Of a DNA stretch of 64,000 bases, positions 45,356 to 57,500 are shown piece after piece (the stretch's first letter is position 1; the number at the start of each line of letters is the position of its first letter). Source of the DNA: Immersiella caudata (lineage: Eukaryota; Ascomycota; Sordariomycetes; Sordariales; Lasiosphaeriaceae). The position numbers and the translations under genes are program-made. Location: assembly GCA_030512335.1 (NCBI GenBank), contig JAULSU010000006.1, forward strand, positions 1,736,001-1,800,000, in the 5' to 3' direction. Below the pieces are notes generated by a model. That model was not told where the DNA came from, made no database searches, and saw only the letters and a program-made list of their open reading frames with translations.

Positions 45356-48300
45356 ATGGCGGATTCTTCGGCCACCGGTGCTCCGGCGCTGTCCACCAAC
45401 ATCGCCAGCGGCAAGTTCGACGATGAGAAGGCTCCCGCCTCTACCCCGCCCACCAAGCAGAAGGTAGAGGAGGAGGAGGAAGAAGATGAGGACATCGATG
45501 CTCTCATCGAGGACCTGGAGAGCCAGGACGGTCATGTCTTTGTGAGTTATCCCCCAATTGCACATTTTCCCGCTCAATTGCACGTCCCGACCGCGCTCCC
45601 GGCGAACACAACCACGGGGTTGAGCAATATCGCTCACCAATTGCTTCGCCCACGCTGTGGTGTTGCTCGGTCTGCTTTGGGGACCGATCTTCGCGTCTCT
45701 CATAGCACTGGTCTTGGCGTTGCGCGGCAGGCACGCACCAAATTGACGCGATCCAAATTTCCCACCCCGGTGCCAAGGCTAACCAATTGGCGCAACAGGA
45801 CGATGAAGAAGAAGAGAACGCCGGTCCTGGCGCCGGTCGTGTCATCCCGGAGGATATGCGTGAGTTTCCACTTGATGCCCGACAGCGATAGGCCTTAGAC
45901 TAACGTTGTGATTAGTCCAAACCGACACCCGCCATGGTCTCACAAACGAAGAGGTCCTTGCAAGACGCAAGAAGTACGGCCTCAATCAGATGAAGGAGGA
46001 GAAGGAGAACATGATTCTCAAGTTCCTGAGCTACTTCGTCGGCCCTATCCAGTTCGTCATGGAGGTATGCGCGTCCCCCACGAAAGTTTCGACCCGGCAC
46101 TTCGGTGCTGAAACGAGATGCCCCACTTCCCGTCTTGACACTCATGCTGACTTCAATTGACAGGCTGCTGCTGTCTGTACGTATCACCACTCGTTCGAAA
46201 CAATTGGGGTCGATGCGGAGATCAGAGTTGCCTGCCAAGCAACGACTTGCAGCTCTGCAGATCGCGCATTGAGGCGCAGCCACAAGCGCGCACCCGACGA
46301 CGAATGCTTTTGGCACGATTTACTGACTTTTGATGTTAGTGGCTGCTGGTCTCGAGGACTGGGTTGATTTCGGTGTCATTTGCGGTCTCCTCCTTCTCAA
46401 CGCTGCTGTCGGGTTTGTTCAAGAGTTCCAGGCTGGTTCTATCGTCGACGAACTCAAGAAGTGAGTTTTTTTGTTTTTGTTTTTGCGCGCTGCATCCACT
46501 CGAGCTTTTGCTGACCATCTTTGCAGGACCCTCGCTCTCAAGGCTGTTGTTCTCCGTGACGGTGCCCTTAAGGAGATTGAGGCCCCCGAGGTCGTCCCCG
46601 GCGATATCCTCCAGGTTGAGGAAGGTACCATCATTCCCGCCGATGGTCGTATCGTGACCGACGATGCCTTCCTCCAGGTTGACCAGTCTGCCATCACCGG
46701 CGAGTCTCTGGCCGTCGACAAGCACAAGGGTGACCAGTGCTATGCTTCCTCGGCTGTCAAGCGTGGTGAGGCTTTCGTCGTTGTCACTGCCACTGGTGAC
46801 AACACGTTCGTCGGCCGCGCCGCTGCCCTCGTCAACGCCGCTAGCGCCGGAACTGGTCACTTCACTGAGGTGCTCAACGGCATCGGTACCGTTCTCCTGG
46901 TTCTTGTCATCTTCACCAACTTGGTCGTCTGGGTTTCCAGCTTCTACCGCTCCAACCCTATCGTCCTGATCCTTGAGTTCACCCTGGCCATCACCATCAT
47001 TGGTGTCCCTGTCGGTCTTCCCGCTGTCGTCACCACCACCATGGCTGTCGGTGCCGCTTACCTCGCCAAGAAGAAGGCCATCGTCCAGAAGCTCTCCGCC
47101 ATTGAGTCGCTCGCTGGTGTTGAGATTCTCTGCTCCGACAAGACTGGTACCCTCACCAAGAACAAGCTCTCCCTCGCTGAGCCCTACACCGTCGCCGGCG
47201 TTGACCCCGAGGACCTCATGCTTACTGCCTGCCTGGCTGCCTCGCGCAAGAAGAAGGGTATGGACGCCATCGACAAGGCCTTCCTCAAGAGCTTGAAGTA
47301 CTACCCCCGCGCCAAGGGTGTTCTCTCCAAGTACAAGGTCATCGAGTTCTACCCCTTCGACCCCGTCTCCAAGAAGGTCACCGCTATTGTCGAGTCTCCT
47401 CAGGGTGAGCGCATCACTTGCGTCAAGGGTGCCCCTCTCTTCGTCCTCAAGACCGTTGAGGAGGACCATCCCATCCCCGATGAGGTTGACCAGGCCTACA
47501 AGAACAAGGTTGCTGAGTTCGCCACCCGTGGTTTCCGTTCGCTCGGTGTTGCCCGCAAGCGTGGTGAGGGCTCTTGGGAGATTCTCGGCATCATGCCCTG
47601 CAGCGATCCCCCGCGTCACGACACTGCCCGCACCATCAACGAAGCCAAGTCCCTCGGTCTCTCTATCAAGATGCTTACTGGTGACGCCGTCGGTATCGCC
47701 CGTGAGACTTCCCGCCAGCTCGGTCTCGGAACCAACGTCTACAACGCCGAGCGCCTCGGTCTCGGTGGCGGTGGTGACATGCCCGGCTCTGAGGTCTACG
47801 ATTTCGTCGAGGCTGCCGATGGTTTCGCTGAGGTGTTCCCCCAGCACAAGTACAACGTCGTCGAGATCTTGCAGCAGCGTGGCTACCTCGTTGCCATGAC
47901 TGGTGACGGTGTCAACGATGCTCCCTCGCTCAAGAAGGCTGATACCGGTATTGCTGTCGAGGGTGCCTCTGACGCTGCCCGCTCCGCCGCCGATATCGTC
48001 TTCCTTGCCCCCGGTCTTGGTGCCATCATTGACGCCCTCAAGACCTCCCGCCAGATTTTCCACCGCATGTACGCGTACGTTGTGTACCGTATCGCCCTTT
48101 CTATCCACTTGGAGATCTACCTTGGTCTCTGGATCGCCATTCTGAACCGCAGCTTGAATATTGAGCTTGTCGTCTTCATCGCCATTTTCGCTGATGTTGC
48201 CACCCTCGCCATCGCCTACGACAACGCTCCGTTCAGCAAGTCCCCCGTCAAGTGGAACCTTCCCAAGCTCTGGGGTATGTCCGTTCTCCTCGGTGTCGTC

Positions 48301-48832
48301 CTCGCCGTCGGTACCTGGATTACTGTCACCACCATGTACGCCCACGGCCCCAACGGCGGTATCGTTCAGAACTTCGGTAACCTCGATGAGGTCGTCTTCC
48401 TCGAGATCTCGCTTACTGAGAACTGGCTCATCTTCATCACCCGTGCCAACGGTCCCTTCTGGTCCTCGATCCCCTCGTGGCAGCTCACCGGCGCTATTCT
48501 CGTCGTTGATATTCTTGCCACCCTTTTCTGTATCTTTGGTTGGTTCGAGGGTAACCAGCAGACCTCCATCGTCGCTGTCGTCCGTGTCTGGATCTTCTCG
48601 TTCGGCATCTTCTGCGTTATGGGTGGTGTCTACTACATCCTGCAGGACAGCGTCGGTTTCGACAACCTCATGCACGGCAAGTCCCCCAAGGGCAGCCAGA
48701 AGCAGAGATCTCTGGAGGACTTTGGTAAGTTTCAGATTGCATCCCTTGTATCTACCTGCAGCATTGCTAACAGTGTCCTTCACAGTTGTCTCTCTCCAGC
48801 GCGTCTCTACCCAGCACGAGAAGTCGCAATAA
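45356..48832 (+). CDS. PMA1: Plasma-membrane H+-ATPase (P3A-type)
   Basis: Seven exons: 45356-45541, 45799-45859, 45916-46064, 46164-46176, 46340-46460, 46527-48724 and 48786-48832, giving 924 aa, close to the usual 920. It pumps protons out of the cell and sets the membrane potential and pH. Visible features are an acidic N-terminal domain (EEEEEEDEDIDALIEDL), first membrane helices from FLSYFVGPIQFVME, the actuator loop QSAITGES, the phosphorylation site CSDKTGTLTKN (Asp381), the nucleotide-binding CVKGAP, MLTGDAV and the hinge MTGDGVNDAPSLKKAD. The C-terminal regulatory tail has RSLEDF split by the last intron and ends in STQHEKSQ. Exon 4 is a 13-nt micro-exon that completes AAAVLAAGLEDW. 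The third-base C/T bias is extreme, which also creates an 842-codon antisense open frame. Confidence 0.97.
46164..46176 (+). other. 13-nt micro-exon of the H+-ATPase gene
   Basis: GCTGCTGCTGTCT, preceded by TTGACAG and followed by GTACGT. It encodes Ala-Ala-Ala-Val plus one base of the next Leu codon. Skipping it shifts the frame (13 is not a multiple of 3). Confidence 0.85.
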
Positions 48833-49540
48833 ACGTAGGAAAGGGAGAAGTGATGATGTGCCATGTCAGGGCAAGGTCATGGCAATTGTTTGGTAACGGC
48901 CATCGATTACATGCATGCCCTCGATGGCATCTCGGGTGTTGAGCGGATTCATAGATGAGAAAAACCCGCAGACATGTAGCTGGGTCTTTCTATTTCACAA
49001 AACTTGTACCGAGTTACAAAGTGGGCTAGCCTTGCCCCGAACACTTTCTTAGATCTTAATATAAAAGGTAAAATTAATAATCTTTACGTTGGTGATAGCG
49101 CTGTATTGTTTTGGGACTTCGGATGAAGGAAATATCTCGAGATCCTCTAACAGTTTCTATCCCAAGGCTGAGCTTGGGTTTTCGTCACACCAGTGCAATA
49201 TCCCGCTCTTGCATTTGATGAATGGGGTGCGTGCGAAAGTTTAGTGGAGACTTGCAGCAAGCTCAACCGGAACTTTTGGCTGGCACATGCAACCGGAGAC
49301 TAGACATCTATCCATCGCACAAGCACATGAGAAACCGACTATAGAACCTTTTCCCAGCACACGGAACCACAAATCGCGCCGAAGATCCGCCTCGCGCCAC
49401 AATTTTGTGGGTCGCTTGTCTTGAAACGCTCACAGCATTGACCCACGTGATCTCCTCCTTCACCACCATTCGCTCACCCTCAACGGACAAGTTAAAGAAA
49501 ATCGAACCTGCCGTGACATTTGTTGGGCAGCTGAGACCAA
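48833..49540. other. Region between the H+-ATPase and DCAF4-like genes
   Basis: No gene is supported. A short AT-rich patch at about 49040-49090 may belong to the H+-ATPase 3' end. Confidence 0.5.
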
Positions 49541-51236
49541 ATGGCACGGGAAATTCCGGGCTACTATTATGGTATTCTCCCCCTGCCTCTCATTCTGTTT
49601 CCGTGTCGCTGACGAGAGTGTTGTGCCTGGCTGCCCACAGATGAAGAAAAGAAAAAGTACTTTAAGATTGAGCAGAATAAAACTGCGCCGGGAGATGCGG
49701 CTTGGTCGGCGGAGTCTGTAAAGAGGAGGAAGTTAGAAAGTGATATGAGGGGGGGAGAGGAGAGGAGGGCAAAAGCGATGAGGATGAGGGTGAGGAGGTG
49801 GTATGAGAGATGTGGAAGGGCTGGAGCGGGGCTTGGAGCGGGAGAGGTGATCATGAAGGGTTTTTTTGAGAGGGAGATGCGAAGAGGGGAAAAGGATGTT
49901 CCGGTTAGGGCGTGGGTTGGGGGTTTGAAGGAGAAGGGGGAGGTGGCGCTGTGGGAGGGACAAACAGCGGAGATGGTTAGCAACGTTTGGGTAAGTGGGG
50001 AGGGGATTGACAGGGAAGGAATGGGGATTGTTTATTCGGTTTTGGGGGGGGAGGAGTTGAGGAGTTCGTATTTGCCTAGGGATGAGGATGATTTGTGAGT
50101 CTGGTTGGGTTTGGGCTTGGGCTTGAGGATAGGGCTAACGTGTTGCAGGATCAACTTTAGGGAGGCTCAGCGAAGGTATCCGTGGAGGGTTTTACATCCA
50201 AAGGTGGAATCAGCTGTTTTCCCACAGACATCGTCGCTGGGGTATCACGAGGCGTCGGGACTGATGTTTATCACGTCACGGCGGCCATCTCGCTGTCCAG
50301 GGATCAGCTACTTCAAGCCGAGTATACTGGAGAGTAAGGAACTGCTCGATACCGTGCATGGCGACTGTAAGTTTTGCTCTTACCTGTGTGGCAGCGGGAA
50401 TCGTAGCTGACTGGCCTTGCTGGACAGCGGTAGTCGGGCTGTCGAATGCTTCGGCTCTCCTTCGAGAAGTGTGGGTGAACACATGTGCTGTGGCGCCGGC
50501 TTCCTCCAATATCGTCTGCCTCGCCGGAACCAGCGAGGGTATCCTTCAGTTCCGCCACGGCGGGGACGTCTCTTGGCTTACACCCAAGCCAACTTTTGCC
50601 CGACTGAAGAAGAACGAGCTCAAACCAGCGTCCGTGGCAGCTCGCGGCGGGGTGTTCTCCCTCGACTACCTCCCTTCGAATCCGAGCAGTGTCATCCTAG
50701 TTGGTGGACGGTCTTGGCACATGTGCCTTCTCGATACGCGCGTTCCAGAAGACGAGTGGCAGACTCTACAGCACAAAACTTCCATCTCCCATGTGAAAGT
50801 CGTGGGGCAGCATCAGGTTCTTGCAGCGGGTCCCAAGAGCGCCATGGCTGTCTATGACGTTCGCTGGCTGAGTGGTGCGAGGAACAAGAGCTGGCGCGTG
50901 AATGGAAATACGCCCGTAGTGGAATTTCCTGGGTACAAGAATCAGGCACGTTTGGACACGGGGCTGGATGTGTTGCTTGAGCCGGGATATGGCGCTGGGG
51001 TTGTTGCGGCGGCGCATGATGACGGGCAGGTGGCGTTGTATTCGGTGCGGGATGGCACCAGATTCAAGAGCCCAGAGGTGGATGTCATTAATTACGGAGA
51101 GGGAGGACGGGTGGTGGCCAGCTTGAAGTTCAGCACTTTGCCAGGAGATCGGCACCCGAGTTTGTTTGTGGGAGGGGCGGCGACCATTAAGAAGTATTCG
51201 TTTGCCCGAGGAAGCAAGGATGATGTTGATTGGTAA
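49541..51236 (+). CDS. WD40 protein resembling DCAF4 (WDR21)
   Basis: Four exons, 49541-49571, 49641-50094, 50149-50366 and 50428-51236, giving 503 aa. The N-terminus REIPGYYYDEEKKKYFKI matches the entry motif of DCAF4/WDR21 proteins, where a tyrosine run precedes a lysine-rich KRYFKI. The first coding exon is only 31 nt and the Asp codon of that motif is split by the intron. A basic, Arg/Gly/Glu-rich stretch (SVKRRKLES and on to about residue 90) follows, then degenerate beta-propeller repeats such as IVCLAGTSEGILQF, VILVGGRSWHMCLLDTR, MAVYDVRWLSG and VVAAAHDDGQVALYSVRDG. VYDVR is a variant of the WDxR motif used by CUL4-DDB1 receptors. DCAF4 substrates are unknown. Only 155 bases separate it from the convergent bZIP gene, so the transcripts may overlap. 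Confidence 0.83.
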
Positions 51237-51391
51237 TGTCCCAGGCGAGAAAAGACATTTATGATACCCCTTGATAGATGGATGTAGACATATTCGATGA
51301 AAGGCACCATACAACCCCTGGCTGAACCGAAATGACACCCTGCACACACTGTATAAACGTATCGCACTGTAGACCCCCGTCTACGTACCTA

Positions 51392-53249
51392 CTAAGCTCG
51401 CCCTTCCCTACCCCACTCCCCGCTCAGAAACCTCCTCCCTCCCCTCCTCTCACTCCGCAAGTTATATGTCCCATCCAGCGCAGGAAACGCATCCTCGAAG
51501 GCGTCCCCTACTGTCCAATTCTCCAGCCTTCTCAAATGCCGCTCAAAAACCGGGTTGATCATCAGCTCCTCGCCGACTGGATTCCTCAGCAACGCGTCGA
51601 CGTCTTCGTAGGGCCAGTTTACACACAAGGTGGTGGTAAAGGGGATAAAAAAGTTCTCAAAGGGGAATTGTGTTGGGCTGTAGTTGTTGATGAGATACTC
51701 GCGCATGGCTGGGAATGGGATGTGATCCATCCACGCCGGATGTGGCGTGGAAAGCTGGGAGTCGCTGGCGCAACACCATGAAGGAAGCCGGGCGTAATTC
51801 TCGGGGGTGGGAGAGACTTGCCAGCGCATGATGAGAAACATGATATACAGGACGGCCACGCGTTCTGGGAGCGCGCTGATATCGGGGAAGCGAGCGAGAA
51901 TGTCGGTGAAGACCTTGGACAGGGGGTGGGAATATGGGGTTAGAGATGGGTTGAGGAGGGAGGACACCGAGGGATAGCGGGGCCCGAGGATCTCTGATTG
52001 AGACAGGCCTTCCGCGGCACGTTGGTGCCGCTCCGCCAGGAAGTCGAGGAGGAGGGAGTCGAGCGGGCATGTCGGCGGACAGTTCTTGAAGGGTGCTGCA
52101 GCGATTTCTGGATCAGGGAGCGGGTGAGGGATGAAAGAGGCGGATGACGTCGAGAAGTTACTGGGAGGGGGAAGGGTCGGCATCGCCACAGGCATGGTTG
52201 CGGCTGTCCAGTCATGCTTCATGGGGAGATGTCTGTACTGCGGGGTGTCCTGAGCGCCATTGATGGATTCGTGAATCCTCACGACCTTGTGGGCTGGGTC
52301 GAGGACGAAATCGAGAACGAGTCGCTCCGGACCGAGCTCGAGCCCGTGGAGGAGATCGTGCTGTTGCTGGGCGAGAATGCTCAACTGCTGGGCAGCATCT
52401 TGATGTTGGCCCTGGGGCTGGGCTTGCGGGACGACAGGGGAATGGTCGCCGTGTTGCCATCGGCCGTGGGCATTGGTGGAAGCTGGGGAAGGGACGCTTG
52501 TTGCGGGGTTCGAGCTCGTGTTGGCAGCCAGATGCTGGTGTTGCTGCTGCGGATGCTGCGGATGCTGGTGGTGCGGCTGGAATGCCGAGGCTGCCGAACG
52601 ACCAAGAATGGGCTCTATCATGGAAACTACCGAGGCGAGGATGCGCTTGGCGTTATCCAGCTCTGCCTGGACAGTTGCCGTTTGTCGTAATGCGGCTTGC
52701 AGTTCCTGGTACGGCTTCTGCGACTTGAGCTCACGGATTTCCCGCTCATACTGCTCGTTGCGAAGCCTCTGCCGTTCTCGAATGGCTCTCTGTGCCTCTC
52801 GGTCTGCCATCGTCAGCTACCGTCCCTCCCTCACCCATTTCAGTATCAAGTGGGTGAGTGGGTAGGTACTCACCATTGGCCCTCTTCTTGGCCAGCTGCG
52901 TCGGCGTCAGGTTCGCAACACCTCGCGACCCCGGTCCCGTCTTTCGCTTCTTGTTGTCGTCCTGGTTATCTGTCTCGGCCGCGGCCGCGCTTCCGGTGAC
53001 ATCTGTCGGAACCTGGCCCTGCCCGGAGCCGAGAGTCGCCCCACTGCCGTGAGACTCCGTTGGACTAGCGGCCATCGCCGAGCCGGATGCAACCTCCCGG
53101 TCCTCAGCATCACCACCATCGTGACTGAGGGCCCGCTTCCTCTCTGAGACTAATCCCTGCCTAACGTGGCCACCATATCCCGGCCCACTCCCCACATTCC
53201 CATTCCCATTCCCATTACTGCTGCCTACGGCTGCCGACCTCCGATCCAT
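51392..53249 (-). CDS. bZIP transcription factor with C-terminal DUF3425 region
   Basis: Two exons, 53249-52874 and 52803-51392, giving 595 aa. The intron falls inside the basic region and restores LAKKRANDREAQRAIRERQR, the NxxAQxxxR-like DNA-contact motif with Asp in place of the usual Arg-side neighbour. A coiled coil follows (REIRELKSQKPYQELQAALR, with a Leu/Ala heptad). The N-terminus is Gly/Asn/Ser-rich with (GNGNGN) repeats; after the zipper comes a Gln/His-rich block (HPQHPQQQHQH). The last 170 residues, containing RVAVLYIMFLIMRWQVSPTPENYARLP and NWPYEDVDALL, match the helical DUF3425 domain found only with fungal bZIPs. Several relatives control stress or secondary metabolism, but this one has no assigned target. 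ATG 53249 is the only upstream Met in the frame. Confidence 0.9.
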
Positions 53250-54161
53250 GGATACTTCCACGCAGAAATATCCCTTTTATCCCCAGTCTAACAACCCACC
53301 AACCAGCGCCTTCCCTCAAAAAAAGGGCAAAACTCCCTAAAGGGAAAACAAGCTGACTTAGTTAGCTGCTGCTGCTGCGACGCGACCTTAACCAAACCAC
53401 CGCTACCTCCACCTGGCCCGGACCGCCTTCTGTCGTAATACCTAACACCCCCCACAATCCCTTGCCTCTATGCCTCGCTGGACAAAGAGGAGCAAATCAG
53501 GAGGGAGGGGGTGGGCAGCAATCTTCACGTCTCACCGCATCAAATACCCTTATTTCCCACTTGTCAAATGTCAAATTCATCAATACGCATTCGCTCCAAT
53601 CCACTCCCATCCTCACTGGGGCGCGGCAGCGACAAGCTTACCTACCTAGAGAGGTACCATCCGGCTCACTGGGTCTCGTCTGGGCGGTCAATCCCAATCC
53701 GTCCGTTCGGCAATAATAAGACCAAGCGCAAGCTCACCGCGTCGAAAGGGGGCCGTGTTGGTGCTTCGAGAAACGAATCATTCAAGTGGGCGGTAAAACG
53801 CATCGCTGGCCCACGCCCGAGTCATGTGCGATGCCAAGAGTCCAGGCCAGATCCGGGCAGGGAAGGTGCTCCGTGGGGTCTTGGCGGGACCTCCTTCCTC
53901 CTCTTCAGCCCACTGATGGTCACTGATGGCGAGTTACGAAGTATGTAAAAAATAATCAACTGAGAATGTCAAGATCAAAGAGTTGCAATCTCTCCATTGT
54001 ATCTCTGTAATAATACACCACACCTACTCTTACCCAAATGATGCATTGACATCATCATCTCCTAAACCTGAACCTGTGGACGATCCGCCCAACAACAGAT
54101 GTATCACTTCCACTGTTACCCTAGTCGACCGAGAAGAAACGCCACACTCTCTGGATTTCTG
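53250..54161. other. Upstream region of the bZIP gene
   Basis: No gene is supported in about 0.9 kb. The part next to the bZIP start is C-rich with small A runs. The left end joins the NIC96 downstream open frame. Confidence 0.45.
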
Positions 54162-54590
54162 CTACCATGTCTTCTCATCTGGTCCTCCCTTCTTCTGATT
54201 TTGTCTCTTCCTCGCATCAAGCTCATCAAGGGCTCTCAGCATCGCGCTTATCACTTCATTTCGTCTATGCTGTTGACCAGCACTCAAGTGGCCCAGACGG
54301 CCGCGATGCTGCTGCTGGTTTTCATGTTCACCCCACATGAACGCATCATTCCGGCCACCCACATGTTGGGGTTTCCCATCCGGCTCCTCGACAACCCATT
54401 TCTTCGCTTCTTCATCTTCGCCTTGCTCAACAAACCACTCATTTGCACCCTCCCCGGAAAACCAATCCTTCCACTCATTGCTCCTGATAACGCCCCATAT
54501 CAGGGAAACTGCCCTTCTCCGGGATTCAGCCCGCTGCCTGGCCTTTCTGCTCGCCCCCTTTTCCTGCCAACTAAAACCCAGCGGCTGTTC
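54162..54590 (-). other. In-frame open reading frame directly after the NIC96 stop
   Basis: After the TAG at 54593-54591 the same frame stays open for 142 codons and ends at 54162. The encoded stretch looks protein-like: Arg-rich (RKARQRAESRRRAV), then Trp/Glu-rich (NEWKDWFSGEGANEW, EEAKKWVVEEPDG), then NDAFMWGEHENQQQHRG and a helical RALDELDARKRQNQKK. It has no early ATG, so it is not a separate simple gene. It could be reached by UAG readthrough or by an alternative GT-AG intron (54645-54571, 75 nt) that removes the stop and keeps the frame. Chance openness in the 3' UTR remains possible. Confidence 0.4.
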
Positions 54591-57500
54591 CTAGTCCGCT
54601 GAGGCCCTAGCCAGCGCCTCGTGCAGATGCGGCGGCAGTCTATACTTCAACTGGCTCGTATAAGTCGTCAAATCAACGCTCATTTGCTTAAGCTCGTCGA
54701 CCAGCATCCGCGCCGTTGACTCGTTCCCGCTGAACTGGCCGCTGAGGAGTCTCTCGCGCTGCTTGGTGCAGCATATGATCGTCCACATGATGAGATTGGG
54801 CACATTGATGGCGACCGGCTGGGCGAGACTCGAGAAGCGAGATGCAAACTGGCGAATGATGTTGGAGTTGCCGTTGGCTGAAAGGGGAAGGATCTCCAGG
54901 GCTTTGATCTTCTGTTGGATTGTTAGAAATCTGCGACGGGACGGAAAATAGTAAAGCTAAAACTCACATCGAGACACTGGGGCCACCTTCCGGCCTCTAC
55001 CAGGCCCTTGATCTCGCTCATCTGGAGGAGGACGGAGCAGGCCACGCGGTTCTGGTCCCGGATATTTTGCCAGAACATGTGGTCTCGCTCGTACATGGTC
55101 ATCATGGTCCGCGCGAGCTCGACCGGGTCGTCAATGGCAGCCAGGCTCAGACTGCTGCCCGGTTGGGCCGCCGCCTCTTTGCCTTCTACGCGGGGCTTCA
55201 CTGGCACGAGGCGCATCGGGTCTTCGCCAATGTCCAGTGAGATAGCTTCACTCAGAGCGCGGCTAACGATAGATACCACCGAGTCGTAGTCACCTGCCAA
55301 ATGATACAACAGGACCGCATCCGTTGTGCGCCCGTTGTCGTCGGCGAAGCTGGCTGCTTGGACGGTGATGGTGCGAATGAACTCTTGCTCCTGCCCCAGG
55401 GCGATGAGAGGACCCCGCTCCTCAACCACGCCCTTGATGCGCCGTCCATCAGGTCGAATGTCTCCAATCAGCCTGCTAAACTCCCTCGTCTCAAGCACGA
55501 GCTCGCGCAGCGCCTCGTGGCAGAGCTGCGCCTGTTGCTGGCCGCTGGCGCCCTCATCGGCATTAAGGCAGATGAGCACCAGATAGTCGACCGCCGCAGC
55601 AGCGTTGGCTGCGCGGAAGTCGCGAGTGTAGTAGCCCAGCATCCGCCCGAAGTTGATTTGCGGAGCACCGCGCGTGTTGTGTGATAGTAGCTCGTTGCCC
55701 GAGGCCTGCGCATCCGTCGGCCGGAGTAGGCCGTAGTACGTTAAAGCGATGGCGAAATGAACTGCATCGACGTACGAAAACTGATATAGGTAGGCGATAG
55801 CTTGCTCATACATGCCAGAAAGAAGCTGCAGGTAGAAAAACATGCCGAAAACGCCATTGGTATCCTCAGCTGGTGTCTTGGGGAAATGCTTCAGTCCGAC
55901 TTCCCGCACGCTCGCCTGAAGCTCGCTGAGTCCGAAGGAGTCGCTGTAGTTGTCGATCGACCTGTCAGATTCCCGAGCTAGAGCGAACTGCAGCCAGAAC
56001 CAATCGTATACATTGGGTTCCAGCTTGTCGTCCAGACTCCTGTTGCTGAGGTCGCAACGCCCGATAATCTTGTAGCAAGCCATCCGGAAGGGGTCGATAG
56101 AGCCTTCGGGGGCGTTCCTGATCCGTTGGTTGTACTCATTTGCGCACCGGTCTTGCATTTGCTTCTTAAGCTTGCGCTCCTCACTAGATGCGTAGCTGTT
56201 GATGTAGCCCAAGAAGGCTCGGTCTATGCTGCGGAACTGATTCTCGTTATTGTTGACGTACTGCGCGGCCTCGTTCACGAAGCCGGCGCGGAGGAGGAAG
56301 AACAGAATGGCCCAGACATATTCGCCGCCTGCCATTTGCAACTCAGTGTTGTCCTTCACTAGAGTCTTACGTGCAATCTTGAGTCGGACGTAAGCCTTGA
56401 TCTTGCTCACCACATCGGGCCGGCCACCCAAGTTTGCGTCTTGCGGATACTTGGCGATAAGCCCGTTAACTTCGTCGTAAAATTTCTTCTCGAGGAAGCG
56501 GCGGACGCCGGTGAGGATCTGGATGCGCATCGCCACGGCGTCTTTTGACTGCGTGTTGGGATCCAAATAGTACTTGGCAAACTGTCGCTCCCGTGGTGCC
56601 TCTCCTGTTTCCGGATTCTCGCCCACGACGTCCATCATGCCTTGGTACGCCTCAACAATTTGTGGAGCATGCCGGTCTCCTGATTTGGCCTCGATGTCTG
56701 CAAGTTGGTAGAAGATACAGATCGGCTCCCCTAAAAGGCGCGCGTTGTTGAGCTCCTGAACCTTTTCTGCGAGCTTACCCTGCTTCTCACGCAGCAGTCG
56801 GTCATCCAAGGACGATGCGACACCGCCCAATGGTCCCGAAGCATCCTTACGCGGCTCCACGTCGGTGAACTCGGGAGCGTGAGAGCCGATTCGGCTTGGG
56901 GTCCCGATGACGGAGCGTTGCATGCCCGACCGTCCTAGCATGCTCGCCCTGTTTGTCGCGCGATCACCAGGGGCCTGGCTGGCTGCCTTGCGCCGTGAGC
57001 GCCCGAAACCCCCAGCCCCACCCTGAGCATCCCTAGCTGGGGTGCCACTGCTGGTGCGGCCGGCGCCCACCTCCGTTTCTCTCGGTTTGATGCCGAAGTG
57101 CTCGTAGATGCGCTTCCTCTGAGCATCCCACTCCATGGTTACGTTGTCCTCGAGGAAGCTATCGAAATCTCGAACCGATCGGTCAAGGCCGTCTGCAATC
57201 ATGCTCAATGTTGTTTTTGTTTGAAGGTTGGACAGGTATGTCTCGACGTCCAGTTCGGTGGCACCGCTGGCCGCAGGTCGCTCAGCGCGAGCTTGGAGAC
57301 CAAACGCGCCCAAATCCTTGACGGCCGCGCCAGGGTCAACGCCCGATGCGGCGAGAAAGTAATGGGCCTTGCCATCCTGTGTAGTTCCAGCAGCACCGCC
57401 AGCGCGAGGGCCGAGTTTCTTGAGCCGTTGTCGAAGATCGCCGAGACCTAGTTGGAGGCTGGGGAGCTCGCCCAAAGCGGTCTCGCCCTCTGCCCGTTTC

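Noticed and set aside
46336..48864. 842-codon open frame on the minus strand across the H+-ATPase gene
   Set aside because: It is exactly antisense to the largest H+-ATPase exon and crosses its introns. The codon bias of the sense strand (few T-A ending codons) suppresses antisense stops. The product is repetitive Asp/Glu/Gly/Val-rich sequence with no domain.
54099..54602. 167-codon plus-strand open frame with hydrophobic stretches
   Set aside because: It is the mirror of the minus-strand open frame after NIC96; charged minus-strand codons read backwards give Leu/Phe/Pro-rich sequence. The minus strand is the better candidate.
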